DNA of 7,068 nucleotides from NCBI GenBank assembly GCA_021775655.1, contig JAJFHK010000526.1, positions 1 to 7,068 of the forward strand, in the 5' to 3' direction. Under the pieces are notes generated by a model. It ran no database searches. It was given only the letters and a program-made list of their open reading frames with translations, and had not been told where the DNA came from. Source of the stretch: Filomicrobium sp. Lineage in GTDB: Bacteria > Pseudomonadota > Alphaproteobacteria > Rhizobiales > Hyphomicrobiaceae. The position numbers and the translations under genes were made by a program. Position 1 is the stretch's first letter; every line of letters begins with the position of its first letter. Shown here in pieces: positions 1-6,940 of the stretch.

Positions 1-38
1 CCGGTGCCGATGACGACGAGATCGTAGGGTCCTGCCAT
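1..38 (-). CDS. lpd: Dihydrolipoyl dehydrogenase (E3), N-terminal fragment cut by window edge
   Basis: Only the first 12 codons and two further bases are present; they read MAGPYDLVVIGTG if the next base completes a glycine. This is the first beta strand and the start of the GxGxxG dinucleotide-binding loop that holds FAD at the N terminus of dihydrolipoyl dehydrogenases. The ATG is at 38-36 and is preceded by an AAGGAAG ribosome-binding site about 6-9 bases upstream. E3 reoxidises the dihydrolipoyl group on E2 and passes electrons through FAD and a redox disulfide to NAD+. The fragment alone would fit many FAD or NAD(P) oxidoreductases; the identification rests largely on its place as the last gene after sucA and sucB, where alphaproteobacteria usually carry lpd. 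It starts 47 bases after the stop of the VOC-like gene and is probably in the same transcript. Confidence 0.85.
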   Translation of the reverse strand, partial: MAGPYDLVVIGT

Positions 39-60
39 TTTGTTACTTCCTTGTTTGTCC

Positions 61-73
61 ACCGCGCTGCGGT
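61..73 (-). other. Short hairpin between VOC-like gene and lpd
   Basis: ACCGC and GCGGT form a perfect 5-bp inverted repeat around a 3-base loop, between the stop of the VOC-like gene and the lpd ribosome-binding site. No T tract follows on the minus strand, so it is unlikely to be an intrinsic terminator. It may simply be a minor mRNA structure, and a stem this short can arise by chance. Confidence 0.3.
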
Positions 74-85
74 TCGTCGGTTCTG

Positions 86-442
86 TTAGTCTGCGGCTGA
101 TGCCTTAGGTGGCAATGTGACGACTGCGTCGGTCGAAACGGCGTTTGCGATCGCTACGTCAACGTCATCGGGATTTTGCAAGTTGACGTTGATCGCGACG
201 CTGGCGCCACCGCAGGTCGGAGGGGCGAGCACATCGCCGCCGAACTCGGGAAATTCATCGTGCAACATTACCGTGCCATCGAAGCGGGCGAGGGAAGCGT
301 GTAAGACGCGCTTGCCGTCGTTGGCCATCTCTTTGAAGGCACTGACTGCATCAAATTCTGACTGATAGAACGAGATCGCATCAAGCCCTCCTTTAACGCA
401 AAGGTGTGGCTGGATACTCGGTAGATTTGCTCCGGGCGCCAT
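86..442 (-). CDS. VOC-superfamily (PhnB/glyoxalase-like) small protein, C-terminally shortened
   Basis: This 118-residue protein resembles the first three quarters of PhnB-like members of the vicinal oxygen chelate (VOC) superfamily. Visible landmarks are an opening strand (IQPHLCVKGG, residues 10-19), the helix DAISFYQSEFDA (21-32) that matches the family AxxFYxxaFgA pattern, LHASLARFDGTVMLHDE (47-63) matching the imHaxLxigdxxlmlsDe strand pair, CGGASVAINVNL (77-88) starting the second module, and a helix DDVDVAIANAV (92-102) leading to VVTLPP (107-112). Family members normally continue for about 30 more residues with a WGxRxGxxxDPFGHxW-type end; here the protein stops at KASAAD. The start ATG at 442 has AGAGG eight bases upstream. 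It begins 33 bases after sucB and ends 47 bases before lpd, so it is probably co-transcribed with them. Substrate and activity are unknown; it could be non-catalytic or decaying. Confidence 0.75.
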   Translation of the reverse strand: MAPGANLPSIQPHLCVKGGLDAISFYQSEFDAVSAFKEMANDGKRVLHASLARFDGTVMLHDEFPEFGGDVLAPPTCGGASVAINVNLQNPDDVDVAIANAVSTDAVVTLPPKASAAD

Positions 443-475
443 TCGGACAGCCTCTTAAAGTCGATCAATGCTGCC

Positions 476-1747
476 CTACAATTCCAGAACGAAGCGGTGC
501 GGGTCTTCCAGGCATTCCTTGACACGCACGAGGAATGTCACTGCTTCCTTGCCGTCGACGATGCGGTGATCATACGACAGTGCCAGATACATCATCGGCC
601 GGGCAGCGATTGAGCCGTCCTTCAAAACCACGGGGCGCTGTTCGATACGGTGCATACCGAGAATTCCCGACTGCGGAGCGTTCAGGATCGGTGTCGACAT
701 GAGTGAACCGTAAACGCCGCCATTGGAAATCGTGAACGTACCGCCCTGCATGTCTTCTATCGAGAGTTGACCGGTGCGCGCGCGCTTGCCGTATTCGGCA
801 ATGGTGCCTTCGATCTGTGCGATCGACATCGTTTCGGTGTCGCGTACAACGGGGACAACAAGACCTTTGTCGGAGCCGACTGCGACGCCGATGTGGTAGT
901 AGTTCTTGTAGATGATATCGGTACCGTCGATCTCAGCGTTAACCGCCGGGATCTCACGCAGGGCCTGGATGCAGGCCTTGACGAAGAAGCCCATGAACCC
1001 GAGCTTCACGCCGTGGCGCTTTTCGAACAACTCCTTGTATTGGTTACGCATCTCCATAACCGCCGACATGTCGACGTCGTTGAATGTCGTCAGGACCGCC
1101 GCGGTATTCTGTGCGTCCTTGAGGCGACGGGCAACGGTCTGGCGGAGACGGGACATCTTAACCCGTTCCTCGCGGGCAACATCGATCTCGCTTGAAGGAA
1201 CGCGGAGATTTTGCGCCGGAGCGGGGACGTTAGCAGGCACGTAGGTGGCGGGAGTTGAATACGTTTGCGCCTCTGTTGACTGTGCGGCGGCAACGTCTTG
1301 TTTCAGCACTTGGCCACGACGGCCGCTGCCGTCTACTTCGCTGGCAGTCATTCCAGATTCGGCAAGCGCTTTGCGGGCGGCCGGCGAAGGAGGCATATCG
1401 GTGCCAGCCCCGTTGCCCGAGGGAGCCGCATCGTTTGCCGGGGCCGGTGCCGCAGGCTTGGCGGCGGGAGCTGCTGCAGGCTCATTGCTCGCACTGTCAC
1501 CGCCAGTGGCCCCATCGTTCAACGAGGCAAGAATAGCACCGATCCCAACGGTCTCGCCCTGCTGCACAACGATCTCACCCAGCACGCCGGCAGCGGGCGC
1601 GTAGATTTCCTGGGTGACTTTATCTGTCTCCAATTCGACCAGCGGCTCATCGGCTTTGACCGCTTCTCCGGCCTGTTTGAACCATTGGCCAACCGTCGCC
1701 TCGGTGACAGACTCGCCTAGCGTCGGAACCTTGATCTCAATCGCCAT
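476..1747 (-). CDS. sucB: 2-oxoglutarate dehydrogenase E2, dihydrolipoyllysine succinyltransferase
   Basis: SucB forms the core of the 2-oxoglutarate dehydrogenase complex in the cytoplasm and transfers the succinyl group from its lipoyl arm to CoA. The 423-residue protein has the normal order: a lipoyl domain (about 1-76) with the lipoyl-lysine K43 in [11 protein letters not shown]; an Ala/Pro-rich flexible linker (about 80-117); a peripheral-subunit-binding domain (about 118-153, [13 protein letters not shown] then GQVLKQDV); a second Pro/Ala linker; and the catalytic domain (about 190-423) ending in [13 protein letters not shown], which holds the catalytic His394 and Asp398. I chose the ATG at 1747, giving [13 protein letters not shown], because this is where the family begins; an AAAAGG site lies 10 bases upstream in an A-rich stretch. 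The frame stays open 15 codons further upstream to a GTG, but those residues are not family-like. It follows sucA by 124 bases. All catalytic features are intact. Confidence 0.97.
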   Translation of the reverse strand: MAIEIKVPTLGESVTEATVGQWFKQAGEAVKADEPLVELETDKVTQEIYAPAAGVLGEIVVQQGETVGIGAILASLNDGATGGDSASNEPAAAPAAKPAAPAPANDAAPSGNGAGTDMPPSPAARKALAESGMTASEVDGSGRRGQVLKQDVAAAQSTEAQTYSTPATYVPANVPAPAQNLRVPSSEIDVAREERVKMSRLRQTVARRLKDAQNTAAVLTTFNDVDMSAVMEMRNQYKELFEKRHGVKLGFMGFFVKACIQALREIPAVNAEIDGTDIIYKNYYHIGVAVGSDKGLVVPVVRDTETMSIAQIEGTIAEYGKRARTGQLSIEDMQGGTFTISNGGVYGSLMSTPILNAPQSGILGMHRIEQRPVVLKDGSIAARPMMYLALSYDHRIVDGKEAVTFLVRVKECLEDPHRFVLEL

Positions 1748-1773
1748 TGTGGTCGAACCTTTTCTTTTTTGTC

Positions 1774-1808
1774 CTAAGCAGGTCTGCCGCACCGTGCGGG
1801 CACCTTAG
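1774..1808 (-). promoter_or_regulatory. Imperfect stem-loop in the sucA-sucB intercistronic segment
   Basis: On the minus strand the outer arms CTAAG and CTTAG pair, and inside them a second helix forms between TGCCCGCA and TGCGGCA with one bulged C and a CGG loop; GGT and ACC offer further pairing between the two. The structure fills about 35 of the 124 bases between sucA and sucB. It is followed by an A-rich stretch (AAAAAAGAAAAGG) carrying the sucB ribosome-binding site, not by a T tract, so it is not an intrinsic terminator. Plausible roles are mRNA stabilisation or processing between the two cistrons, or setting the E1 to E2 ratio. The pairing is visible; the role is inference. Confidence 0.45.
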
Positions 1809-1871
1809 CGATACGTGTGTTCATCTCAATCGTCGGTCGGGCCCATCCTTGGTGTCGAAACCGCATCCAGG

Positions 1872-4841
1872 TTATGCCGTCAGGGCTTCGGCAACGAGCG
1901 TCTTTTGTTCGGAAAGGTGGCGGCTTAAAAGACCGGTGGCTGTTGAGGCCGATGCCGGTCGACCGGCGTATTCCGCTCGCGTCTTCTTTGCCCCGATGTG
2001 ATCAAGGACCCACTCGATGTTAGGCTCAATGAATGTCCAGGCACCCATGTTCTTGGGCTCCTCCTGGCACCAGACAAACTCCGTGGCGTTCTCGAAGCGA
2101 ATGAGTTCCTGGATCAAAGTGCGCGCCGGGAACGGGTAAAGCTGCTCAATGCGATAAATATAGACATCGTCGAGCCCGGATTTGTCGCGTTCTTCCAGCA
2201 AGTCGTAATACACCTTGCCCGAACACATCACGATCCGCTTTATCTTAGCGTCAGGCTTAAGCTTGAATTCGGTAGCGGGCTTTTTTTGCTGGTGGTCGGC
2301 GTCGTCCCAAAGAATGCGATGGAATGACGTGTCCGGACCCAGATCCACTAGCCGAGAGACGACAAGCTTATGACGTAACAGCGACTTCGGCGTCATCAAA
2401 ATCAACGGTTTTCGGAACTTGCGGTGCAACTGCCGGCGTAGGATGTGGAAGTAGTTGGCCGGTGTCGTGCAGTTGGCAATCTGCCAGTTGTCCTCGGCGC
2501 ACAGTTGCAGAAAACGCTCGAGGCGTGCGGACGAGTGCTCTGGACCCTGGCCTTCATAGCCATGCGGCAGCAGGCAAACGAGCCCAGACATGCGCAGCCA
2601 CTTGCGTTCGCCTGATGACAGGAATTGGTCGAAGACGACCTGCGCACCATTGGCGAAGTCGCCGAACTGGGCTTCCCACAACACAAGAGCGTTGGGCTCG
2701 GCGAGCGAGTACCCGTATTCAAACCCGAGGACTGCTTCTTCCGACAGCATCGAGTTGATGACTTCGAAACCGGCCTGGTCGGGCGAGATGTGGCGCAACG
2801 GCGTAAAGCGCCGTTCGGTATCCTGGTCCGTCAATACTGAGTGACGATGCGAAAACGTGCCGCGTTCACTGTCCTGACCTGACAGACGGACGGGGAATCC
2901 GTCGGTCAACAAGCTCCCGAATGCGAGATGCTCGCACATGGCCCAGTCGAGACCTTCGCCATTCTCGATCATCTCCGCCCGACGATCAAGAAGGCGCTGA
3001 ACCGTCTTGTGCGTGTTGAAGTCGCCGGGCACCTTGGTGATGCGCAGACCGATATCGCGAAGGAGATTAAGATCCACACCGGTGTTGCCTCGTCGGGCTT
3101 CATCTTCGGCGAACCCGATTGATGACCAGCGGCCATCCAGCCAGTCCGCCTTATTGGGCTTATAGCTATCGGAGGCAGCGAGTTCGCTTTCCAAATGCGC
3201 GCGGAAGCCGTCGCGCATGTCTTCAACATCCTTTGTGGTCAGCACTTGTTCTTCAACAAGGCGCTCCGCGTATTGGGTCGCGACGGGAACATGCTTCTTG
3301 ATCTTGCGGTACATGCGCGGCTGCGTGAACATCGGCTCGTCGGCCTCGTTATGGCCGTAGCGGCGGTAGCAGACCATGTCGATGACAACGGGCTTCTGAA
3401 ACTTCTGGCGGAATTCGGTAGCGACTTTCGCTACGTGAACTACTGACTCAGGATCGTCGCCATTGACGTGGAAGATCGGCGCTTCGACCATCTTTGCCAC
3501 ATCCGTGCAGTATGGCGAAGAGCGCGAGAATCGCGGGTTGGTCGTGAAGCCGATCTGGTTGTTGATAATGAAGTGTACCGAACCGCCGGTGCGGTGACCC
3601 TTCAGCCCGGACAATCCGAAACACTCAGGCACGACGCCCTGACCGGCAAATGCTGCGTCACCATGGATCAGCAAGGGTAGAACGCACGTGCGCTCTTCGG
3701 GATCGCAGCCGTGCTGATCCTGTTTCGCGCGCGTTTTACCGAGGACCACCGGATCGACAATTTCGAGGTGGGACGGGTTAGCGGTCAGCGACAAGTGAAC
3801 GTTGTTGCCATCGAAGGAGCGGTCGGAAGAGGCGCCGAGGTGATATTTTACATCACCTGAACCTTCAACGTCATCGGGCTTGAACGATCCGCCTTTGAAC
3901 TCGTTGAAGATTGCCCGATGGGGTTTTGCCATCACGTTGGCCAGTACGTTGAGGCGGCCGCGGTGGGCCATACCAATGATGATTTCCTTCACGCCGAGCT
4001 GACCACCGCGCTTGATGATCTGTTCAAGGGCCGGAACCATCGCCTCGCCGCCGTCGACACCGAAGCGCTTGGTGCCGGTATATTTCAGGTCGCCGAATTT
4101 TTCGAAGGCCTCGGCCTCGATGAGCTTATTAAGAATCGCCTTCTTGCCTTCGAGCGTGAAGCGGATCTCTTTTTCTTCGCCCTCAATGCGTTCCTGCAAC
4201 CAGGATTTCTGTGCCGGATTGCTGATGTGGGTGAACTCGACTCCGATGTGCTGACAGTAGGTCCGATGGAGAATCGCCAGGATCTGCCGCATCGTCGCTG
4301 TTTCAAGACCTAGGACGCGGTCGATGAAGATTGGGCGGTCAAGATCGGCGTCGGTAAATCCGTAGCTTTCCGGTTCGAGTTCACGATGAACTTGCCGATC
4401 GGTTAGGCCCAGAGGGTCGAGGTCAGCCGCAAGGTGGCCCATTGCGCGATAAGCGCGGATCAGCATCAGCGCGCGGATGGAATCCTGGATGGCGCGAAGT
4501 GAGGCAGCAGGCGACATGTCAGCGCCATACTGCTGAGCGCGTTCGGCAAGCCTGCCGTGCAGCTCGCTATGCATCTGCTCGTAGTCGCCACCAGTCAAAG
4601 CGGAGACGAGATCGCCGTTCGATTCCAGACGCGACAATGGGACGGCCCACGAGGGATTTGATGGCTCGGCTTCCACGGTGCCAGCACCTTCCCGCAGACT
4701 CTCGAAGAAGTGCCGCCATTGGTCAGGAACGGAACCAGGATTTTGAACATATTGCTCTTGCAGCTGCTCGATATAACCGGCGTTGGCGCCATCGAGGAAC
4801 GAAGTCTGCAGGAAGGATTGATTGAGCGCTTGGCGGGACAT
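1872..4841 (-). CDS. sucA: 2-oxoglutarate dehydrogenase E1 component (thiamine diphosphate-dependent)
   Basis: SucA decarboxylates 2-oxoglutarate with thiamine diphosphate and passes the succinyl group to the lipoyl arm of SucB; this is the committed step of the complex. The 989-residue protein has the E1o N-terminal segment SFLDGANAGYIEQL (14-27), which in proteobacteria helps attach E1 to the E2 core. The dehydrogenase domain carries GMAHRGRLNVL (290-300, active-site His293), NPSHLEIV (355-362, His358), the cofactor motif region HGDAAFAGQGV (393-403) and NNQIGFTT (427-434). The transketolase-like pyrimidine domain (about 634-825) carries HGYEGQGPEHSSAR (760-773), and a C-terminal E1 domain follows. 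I chose the ATG at 4841 (MSRQALNQ) because it begins the family-like sequence and has AGGA seven bases upstream; an in-frame ATG at 4895 would add 18 atypical residues. Length is normal for alphaproteobacteria, longer than the E. coli enzyme. It leads the sucA-sucB-VOC-lpd operon. Confidence 0.98.
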   Translation of the reverse strand: MSRQALNQSFLQTSFLDGANAGYIEQLQEQYVQNPGSVPDQWRHFFESLREGAGTVEAEPSNPSWAVPLSRLESNGDLVSALTGGDYEQMHSELHGRLAERAQQYGADMSPAASLRAIQDSIRALMLIRAYRAMGHLAADLDPLGLTDRQVHRELEPESYGFTDADLDRPIFIDRVLGLETATMRQILAILHRTYCQHIGVEFTHISNPAQKSWLQERIEGEEKEIRFTLEGKKAILNKLIEAEAFEKFGDLKYTGTKRFGVDGGEAMVPALEQIIKRGGQLGVKEIIIGMAHRGRLNVLANVMAKPHRAIFNEFKGGSFKPDDVEGSGDVKYHLGASSDRSFDGNNVHLSLTANPSHLEIVDPVVLGKTRAKQDQHGCDPEERTCVLPLLIHGDAAFAGQGVVPECFGLSGLKGHRTGGSVHFIINNQIGFTTNPRFSRSSPYCTDVAKMVEAPIFHVNGDDPESVVHVAKVATEFRQKFQKPVVIDMVCYRRYGHNEADEPMFTQPRMYRKIKKHVPVATQYAERLVEEQVLTTKDVEDMRDGFRAHLESELAASDSYKPNKADWLDGRWSSIGFAEDEARRGNTGVDLNLLRDIGLRITKVPGDFNTHKTVQRLLDRRAEMIENGEGLDWAMCEHLAFGSLLTDGFPVRLSGQDSERGTFSHRHSVLTDQDTERRFTPLRHISPDQAGFEVINSMLSEEAVLGFEYGYSLAEPNALVLWEAQFGDFANGAQVVFDQFLSSGERKWLRMSGLVCLLPHGYEGQGPEHSSARLERFLQLCAEDNWQIANCTTPANYFHILRRQLHRKFRKPLILMTPKSLLRHKLVVSRLVDLGPDTSFHRILWDDADHQQKKPATEFKLKPDAKIKRIVMCSGKVYYDLLEERDKSGLDDVYIYRIEQLYPFPARTLIQELIRFENATEFVWCQEEPKNMGAWTFIEPNIEWVLDHIGAKKTRAEYAGRPASASTATGLLSRHLSEQKTLVAEALTA

Positions 4842-4893
4842 CAGATGATCCTGTCCATGGGTAGGTGAGCCAGACAGCTGAATGCGAAGCACC

Positions 4894-4923
4894 ATCCGAC
4901 GGGGCTGACTGGGCCGCTGTCAA
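4894..4923 (-). promoter_or_regulatory. Candidate sigma-70-type promoter of the sucA operon
   Basis: A perfect TTGACA (4923-4918) is followed after 18 bases by TCGGAT (4899-4894), which matches TATAAT only at positions 1, 5 and 6. Transcription would start near 4888 and leave a leader of roughly 45 bases before the sucA ATG, with the ribosome-binding site AGGA inside it. Alphaproteobacterial housekeeping promoters often have a good -35 and a poor -10, which is why I keep it. A weaker alternative, TTGGAC then TTAAAC with 18-base spacing, lies further upstream near 5003-4974. Confidence 0.3.
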
Positions 4924-5200
4924 CATTGTGCGACTGCGAACACTCACGATTACTTAGTACACTTCGCCGCACTGTTTAAGTACGCCGATAGTGGCGGGTC
5001 CAAAAAAGAGAGTCACGAACGGGTGAGAGCAGTGATTTCTTGAAGCCATCACGCTCGTTTCTCAACCGTATGCAATCCTGTACTGACATTCCTGGGTCGT
5101 GCCGGGCCGGTCGCATCGTCCATCCGCAGATCGCAGCGTGTGCGTAAGGCCGCATTATACGCGGGTGGGCTGGAATTATTGTGCTTGAACACCTGATTTG

Positions 5201-5214
5201 GCCGATCAATCGGC
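5201..5214 (-). terminator. Weak hairpin just after the unknown 549-residue gene
   Basis: GCCGATCAATCGGC is a perfect inverted repeat (5-6 bp stem, 2-4 base loop) starting three bases beyond the TGA stop of the unknown gene. The next bases on the minus strand are CAAATCAGG, with no T tract, so it is a poor intrinsic terminator at best. It may protect the 3' end of the transcript. Whether sucA can be read through from the upstream gene is therefore open. Confidence 0.3.
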
Positions 5215-5216
5215 TG

Positions 5217-6866
5217 TCAGCTAGAGGATTTGCGCAGCCGCTTTTGCCACTTGTTGCGGCTGATGCAGACGTCCGAAGGGCTGGCTGAAGTAACCAATTT
5301 GCTAACCTTTACCGCCGTTCTGTCCTTGGAAAGACGCGATTCCGAACGAACGTTCTCTGCTAAATCCGCCCGGCCAAACCGCAGCAACGTAACGTAGACT
5401 GCAAACAGCTTGTCCCTGCCCGACCTGCTCTTGGGCGCGAGCGCCGCAGTGCTGAGCGCTTCAGCGAGCCTGGCAGCCGGAGAACCGATTTTGCAAAGTC
5501 CCAACACGGCCCCGAAATTCAACCGACTTTTGCGAATGAAGAGTCTTTCTTCGAGGATTGGTAGCGCCGCTGGACCCAGCTCTCCCATTCTTATGAGCGT
5601 ATCAGAGCGAATAAAGTCGCTCTTGAGCTTTGGCCGTGCGATGAGGGCGCTCAAAATTTTCTCGCCAACCGGGCGATATACTGCCGGTGACAGCTGGTTC
5701 AGCAGATCCTGCAATATACCGGCCCGCTCTCTGGTTGCGTGACCTCCGTCAAATGCGCGCTCCAACGTCAGGGTCATTGCCGGGATTTCGTCGCTCCACA
5801 AATCCGGGCGGGTTTTCATGCCCCTGATGTTGTGGACCGTCAGCCGCTCAGCCGGGTTTGCGATTATGCGCTTGAGGTTGGCAATAGAGATATCAATGCG
5901 TTTGCCTGCGTTGGCTTGAAGGGCTGGCGGAAGCGTACCAACTGCCTTGGCATGTAGTTGGGCATTGGTAATCTTCTTCAGCCCCAGCGCATTCGCGACA
6001 ATGGGGATATTGGAGGTGCCATATCTTCCAGGCGCTCCAAGACCTTTTTTCGGCAGGCGAAAGAAACCTTGGAAGCAGTCCCAGGACGGCGCTCCCGAAT
6101 TCAGAGCACAACCCATGACCGGCATGGGTAACCATGGCAAAGTTGCTGCAAAGCCGGTCTTGAATTCGGTCGACCGGCCATCGACGCCGCGCAACGTCAA
6201 CGTGTCAATCGTGGCAGGCAGCAGCCAGCCGTTGAGTTTGGTTCGCTTGCTGGATGCGACAACCGCTGGCCGGGCAGGGTCTTCCGGACCGTAAATGCTG
6301 CATATCGTCTTCGAGAGTTTTCCGTCGACGTTGACACCACCGGCATGGATGAAAGCCGCGCGGGCATCTTTGTCTTTTCTGATTTCGCTGCACAAGCTCG
6401 CCTTGCCGATCCGGTACGCGAGGTGGTCTGCCGTATCGAAGTTGCGGTTTGCGTCATAGGCGACATCAAGGTTGTAGCGGCTTACCAATGTGACCGCGGC
6501 CGCATTTAGTCCTCTGGCCTTCTTTGCGATGACGAGATCGTTCGTTGCTGCGTCGAATGGGACGGACTTGCCGGCATTGAATGCCTTTATCTCAGCGTCA
6601 AGGCGGGCGAATTCCTGGTGGCTCAGGTGGGCGTAACCAGCGTAGCCGCTAAAATAGATAAGCGGGGCAATGAGCCAAACTCGGTATCCGGGGCGTCCGA
6701 GGGCTTCCAAGGTGAGAAAGACAAAACCGGCGTTGACCGTGATGATTGACCAAAACGGCGCCGCGAGCATCATCAGGAAGATGCCGGTGAATGGAATCAC
6801 CTGCAGCACGTAGAAAACAGCTGTCGCCGCAAACCCAGTGAGAGATACTGGCAATTTTGAAAACAT
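5217..6866 (-). CDS. Unrecognised membrane protein with HEAT-like C-terminal part, 549 residues
   Basis: I do not recognise this protein and assign no function. The N terminus is strongly hydrophobic: residues about 8-56 can form two membrane helices with prolines at 25 and 37, and about 61-81 a third. Lysine at the start and the GRPGYR loop (57-62) suggest, by the positive-inside rule, that the remaining 465 or so residues face the periplasm. The middle part has four cysteines (C159, C189, C253, C264) that could pair as disulfides, and aromatic/proline-rich stretches such as ATLPWLPMPVMGC (241-253). Residues about 380-475 look helical and repeat-like: LIRMGELGPAALPILEERL (424-442) and LGLCKIGSPAARLAEAL (455-471) fit the HEAT pattern of hydrophobic positions and a LG/IGxxA turn. 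The C-terminal tail is basic (KWQKRLRKSSS). The ATG at 6866 has GGAG five bases upstream. It lies where sucCD often lie and may be unrelated to the sucA operon. Confidence 0.85.
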   Translation of the reverse strand: MFSKLPVSLTGFAATAVFYVLQVIPFTGIFLMMLAAPFWSIITVNAGFVFLTLEALGRPGYRVWLIAPLIYFSGYAGYAHLSHQEFARLDAEIKAFNAGKSVPFDAATNDLVIAKKARGLNAAAVTLVSRYNLDVAYDANRNFDTADHLAYRIGKASLCSEIRKDKDARAAFIHAGGVNVDGKLSKTICSIYGPEDPARPAVVASSKRTKLNGWLLPATIDTLTLRGVDGRSTEFKTGFAATLPWLPMPVMGCALNSGAPSWDCFQGFFRLPKKGLGAPGRYGTSNIPIVANALGLKKITNAQLHAKAVGTLPPALQANAGKRIDISIANLKRIIANPAERLTVHNIRGMKTRPDLWSDEIPAMTLTLERAFDGGHATRERAGILQDLLNQLSPAVYRPVGEKILSALIARPKLKSDFIRSDTLIRMGELGPAALPILEERLFIRKSRLNFGAVLGLCKIGSPAARLAEALSTAALAPKSRSGRDKLFAVYVTLLRFGRADLAENVRSESRLSKDRTAVKVSKLVTSASPSDVCISRNKWQKRLRKSSS

Positions 6867-6867
6867 C

Positions 6868-6891
6868 TCGGCTCCACATGTTCAGAGCCGA
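6868..6891 (-). promoter_or_regulatory. Hairpin that would sequester the ribosome-binding site of the unknown membrane-protein gene
   Basis: TCGGCTC (upstream arm on the minus strand, at 6891-6885) and GAGCCGA (6874-6868) form a perfect 7-bp stem around a 10-base loop. The 3' arm ends one base before the ATG and contains most of the GGAG ribosome-binding site (6875-6872). If it folds in the mRNA, it would restrict ribosome access. The complementarity is exact; regulation is inference. Confidence 0.5.
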
Positions 6892-6912
6892 CAATATTCC
6901 GCGTGCAGTGAA

Positions 6913-6940
6913 CTCCCGGTTAGTCGCAGGTTAGCGGGAG
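6913..6940. repeat. Inverted repeat enclosing two GGTTAG direct repeats, candidate operator
   Basis: CTCCCG (6913-6918) and CGGGAG (6935-6940) are perfect inverted repeats separated by 16 bases. The inner part contains GGTTAG twice (6918-6923 and 6929-6934) with start points 11 bases apart, about one helical turn. It lies 46-74 bases upstream of the ATG of the unknown gene, in the likely promoter zone. The combination suggests a protein-binding site, or a transcribed hairpin; no known regulator motif is recognised. Confidence 0.4.

Larger units (their letters stand above)
4842..5216. other. 375-base gap upstream of sucA, no convincing gene
   Basis: This stretch separates the unknown 549-residue gene from sucA and should contain the operon promoter. 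A 77-codon open frame at 5209-4976 (minus) starts with TTG, lacks a ribosome-binding site and has no recognisable protein sequence, so I treat it as non-coding. Visible sequence features are a TTGACA hexamer at 4923-4918, a perfect TATAAT on the minus strand at 5159-5154 without a good -35 partner, a 9-base dyad TACTTAGTA at 4951-4959, and a GTGAT/ATCAC inverted repeat with 11-base spacing at 5032-5052. Any of the short dyads could be chance. I see no riboswitch or RNA gene. Confidence 0.6.

Noticed and set aside
767..1195. Long plus-strand open frames opposite sucB (also 1245-1604 and 1298-1720)
   Set aside because: They are antisense frames of the intact sucB gene, kept open by its codon bias, and show no family resemblance or ribosome-binding sites.
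1774..1866. 30-codon minus-strand open frame starting five bases after the sucA stop
   Set aside because: No ribosome-binding site, arginine/proline-rich sequence without family resemblance, and its 3' end coincides with the stem-loop; better explained as intercistronic RNA.
1954..1967. 14-base perfect palindrome GCCGGTCGACCGGC
   Set aside because: It lies within the sucA coding sequence (GRPA codons); a palindrome of this length is not surprising in several kilobases of GC-rich DNA, and no second full copy was seen.
3918..4313. 131-codon plus-strand open frame opposite sucA
   Set aside because: Antisense shadow of the conserved E1 coding region; no independent evidence for a gene.
4842..4895. 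Alternative upstream start of sucA at 4895
   Set aside because: The added 18 residues are not family-like, the ribosome-binding site favours 4841, and the candidate promoter -10 overlaps this upstream ATG.
4976..5209. 77-codon minus-strand open frame upstream of sucA
   Set aside because: It starts with TTG, has no ribosome-binding site, overlaps the expected promoter region and resembles no protein family.
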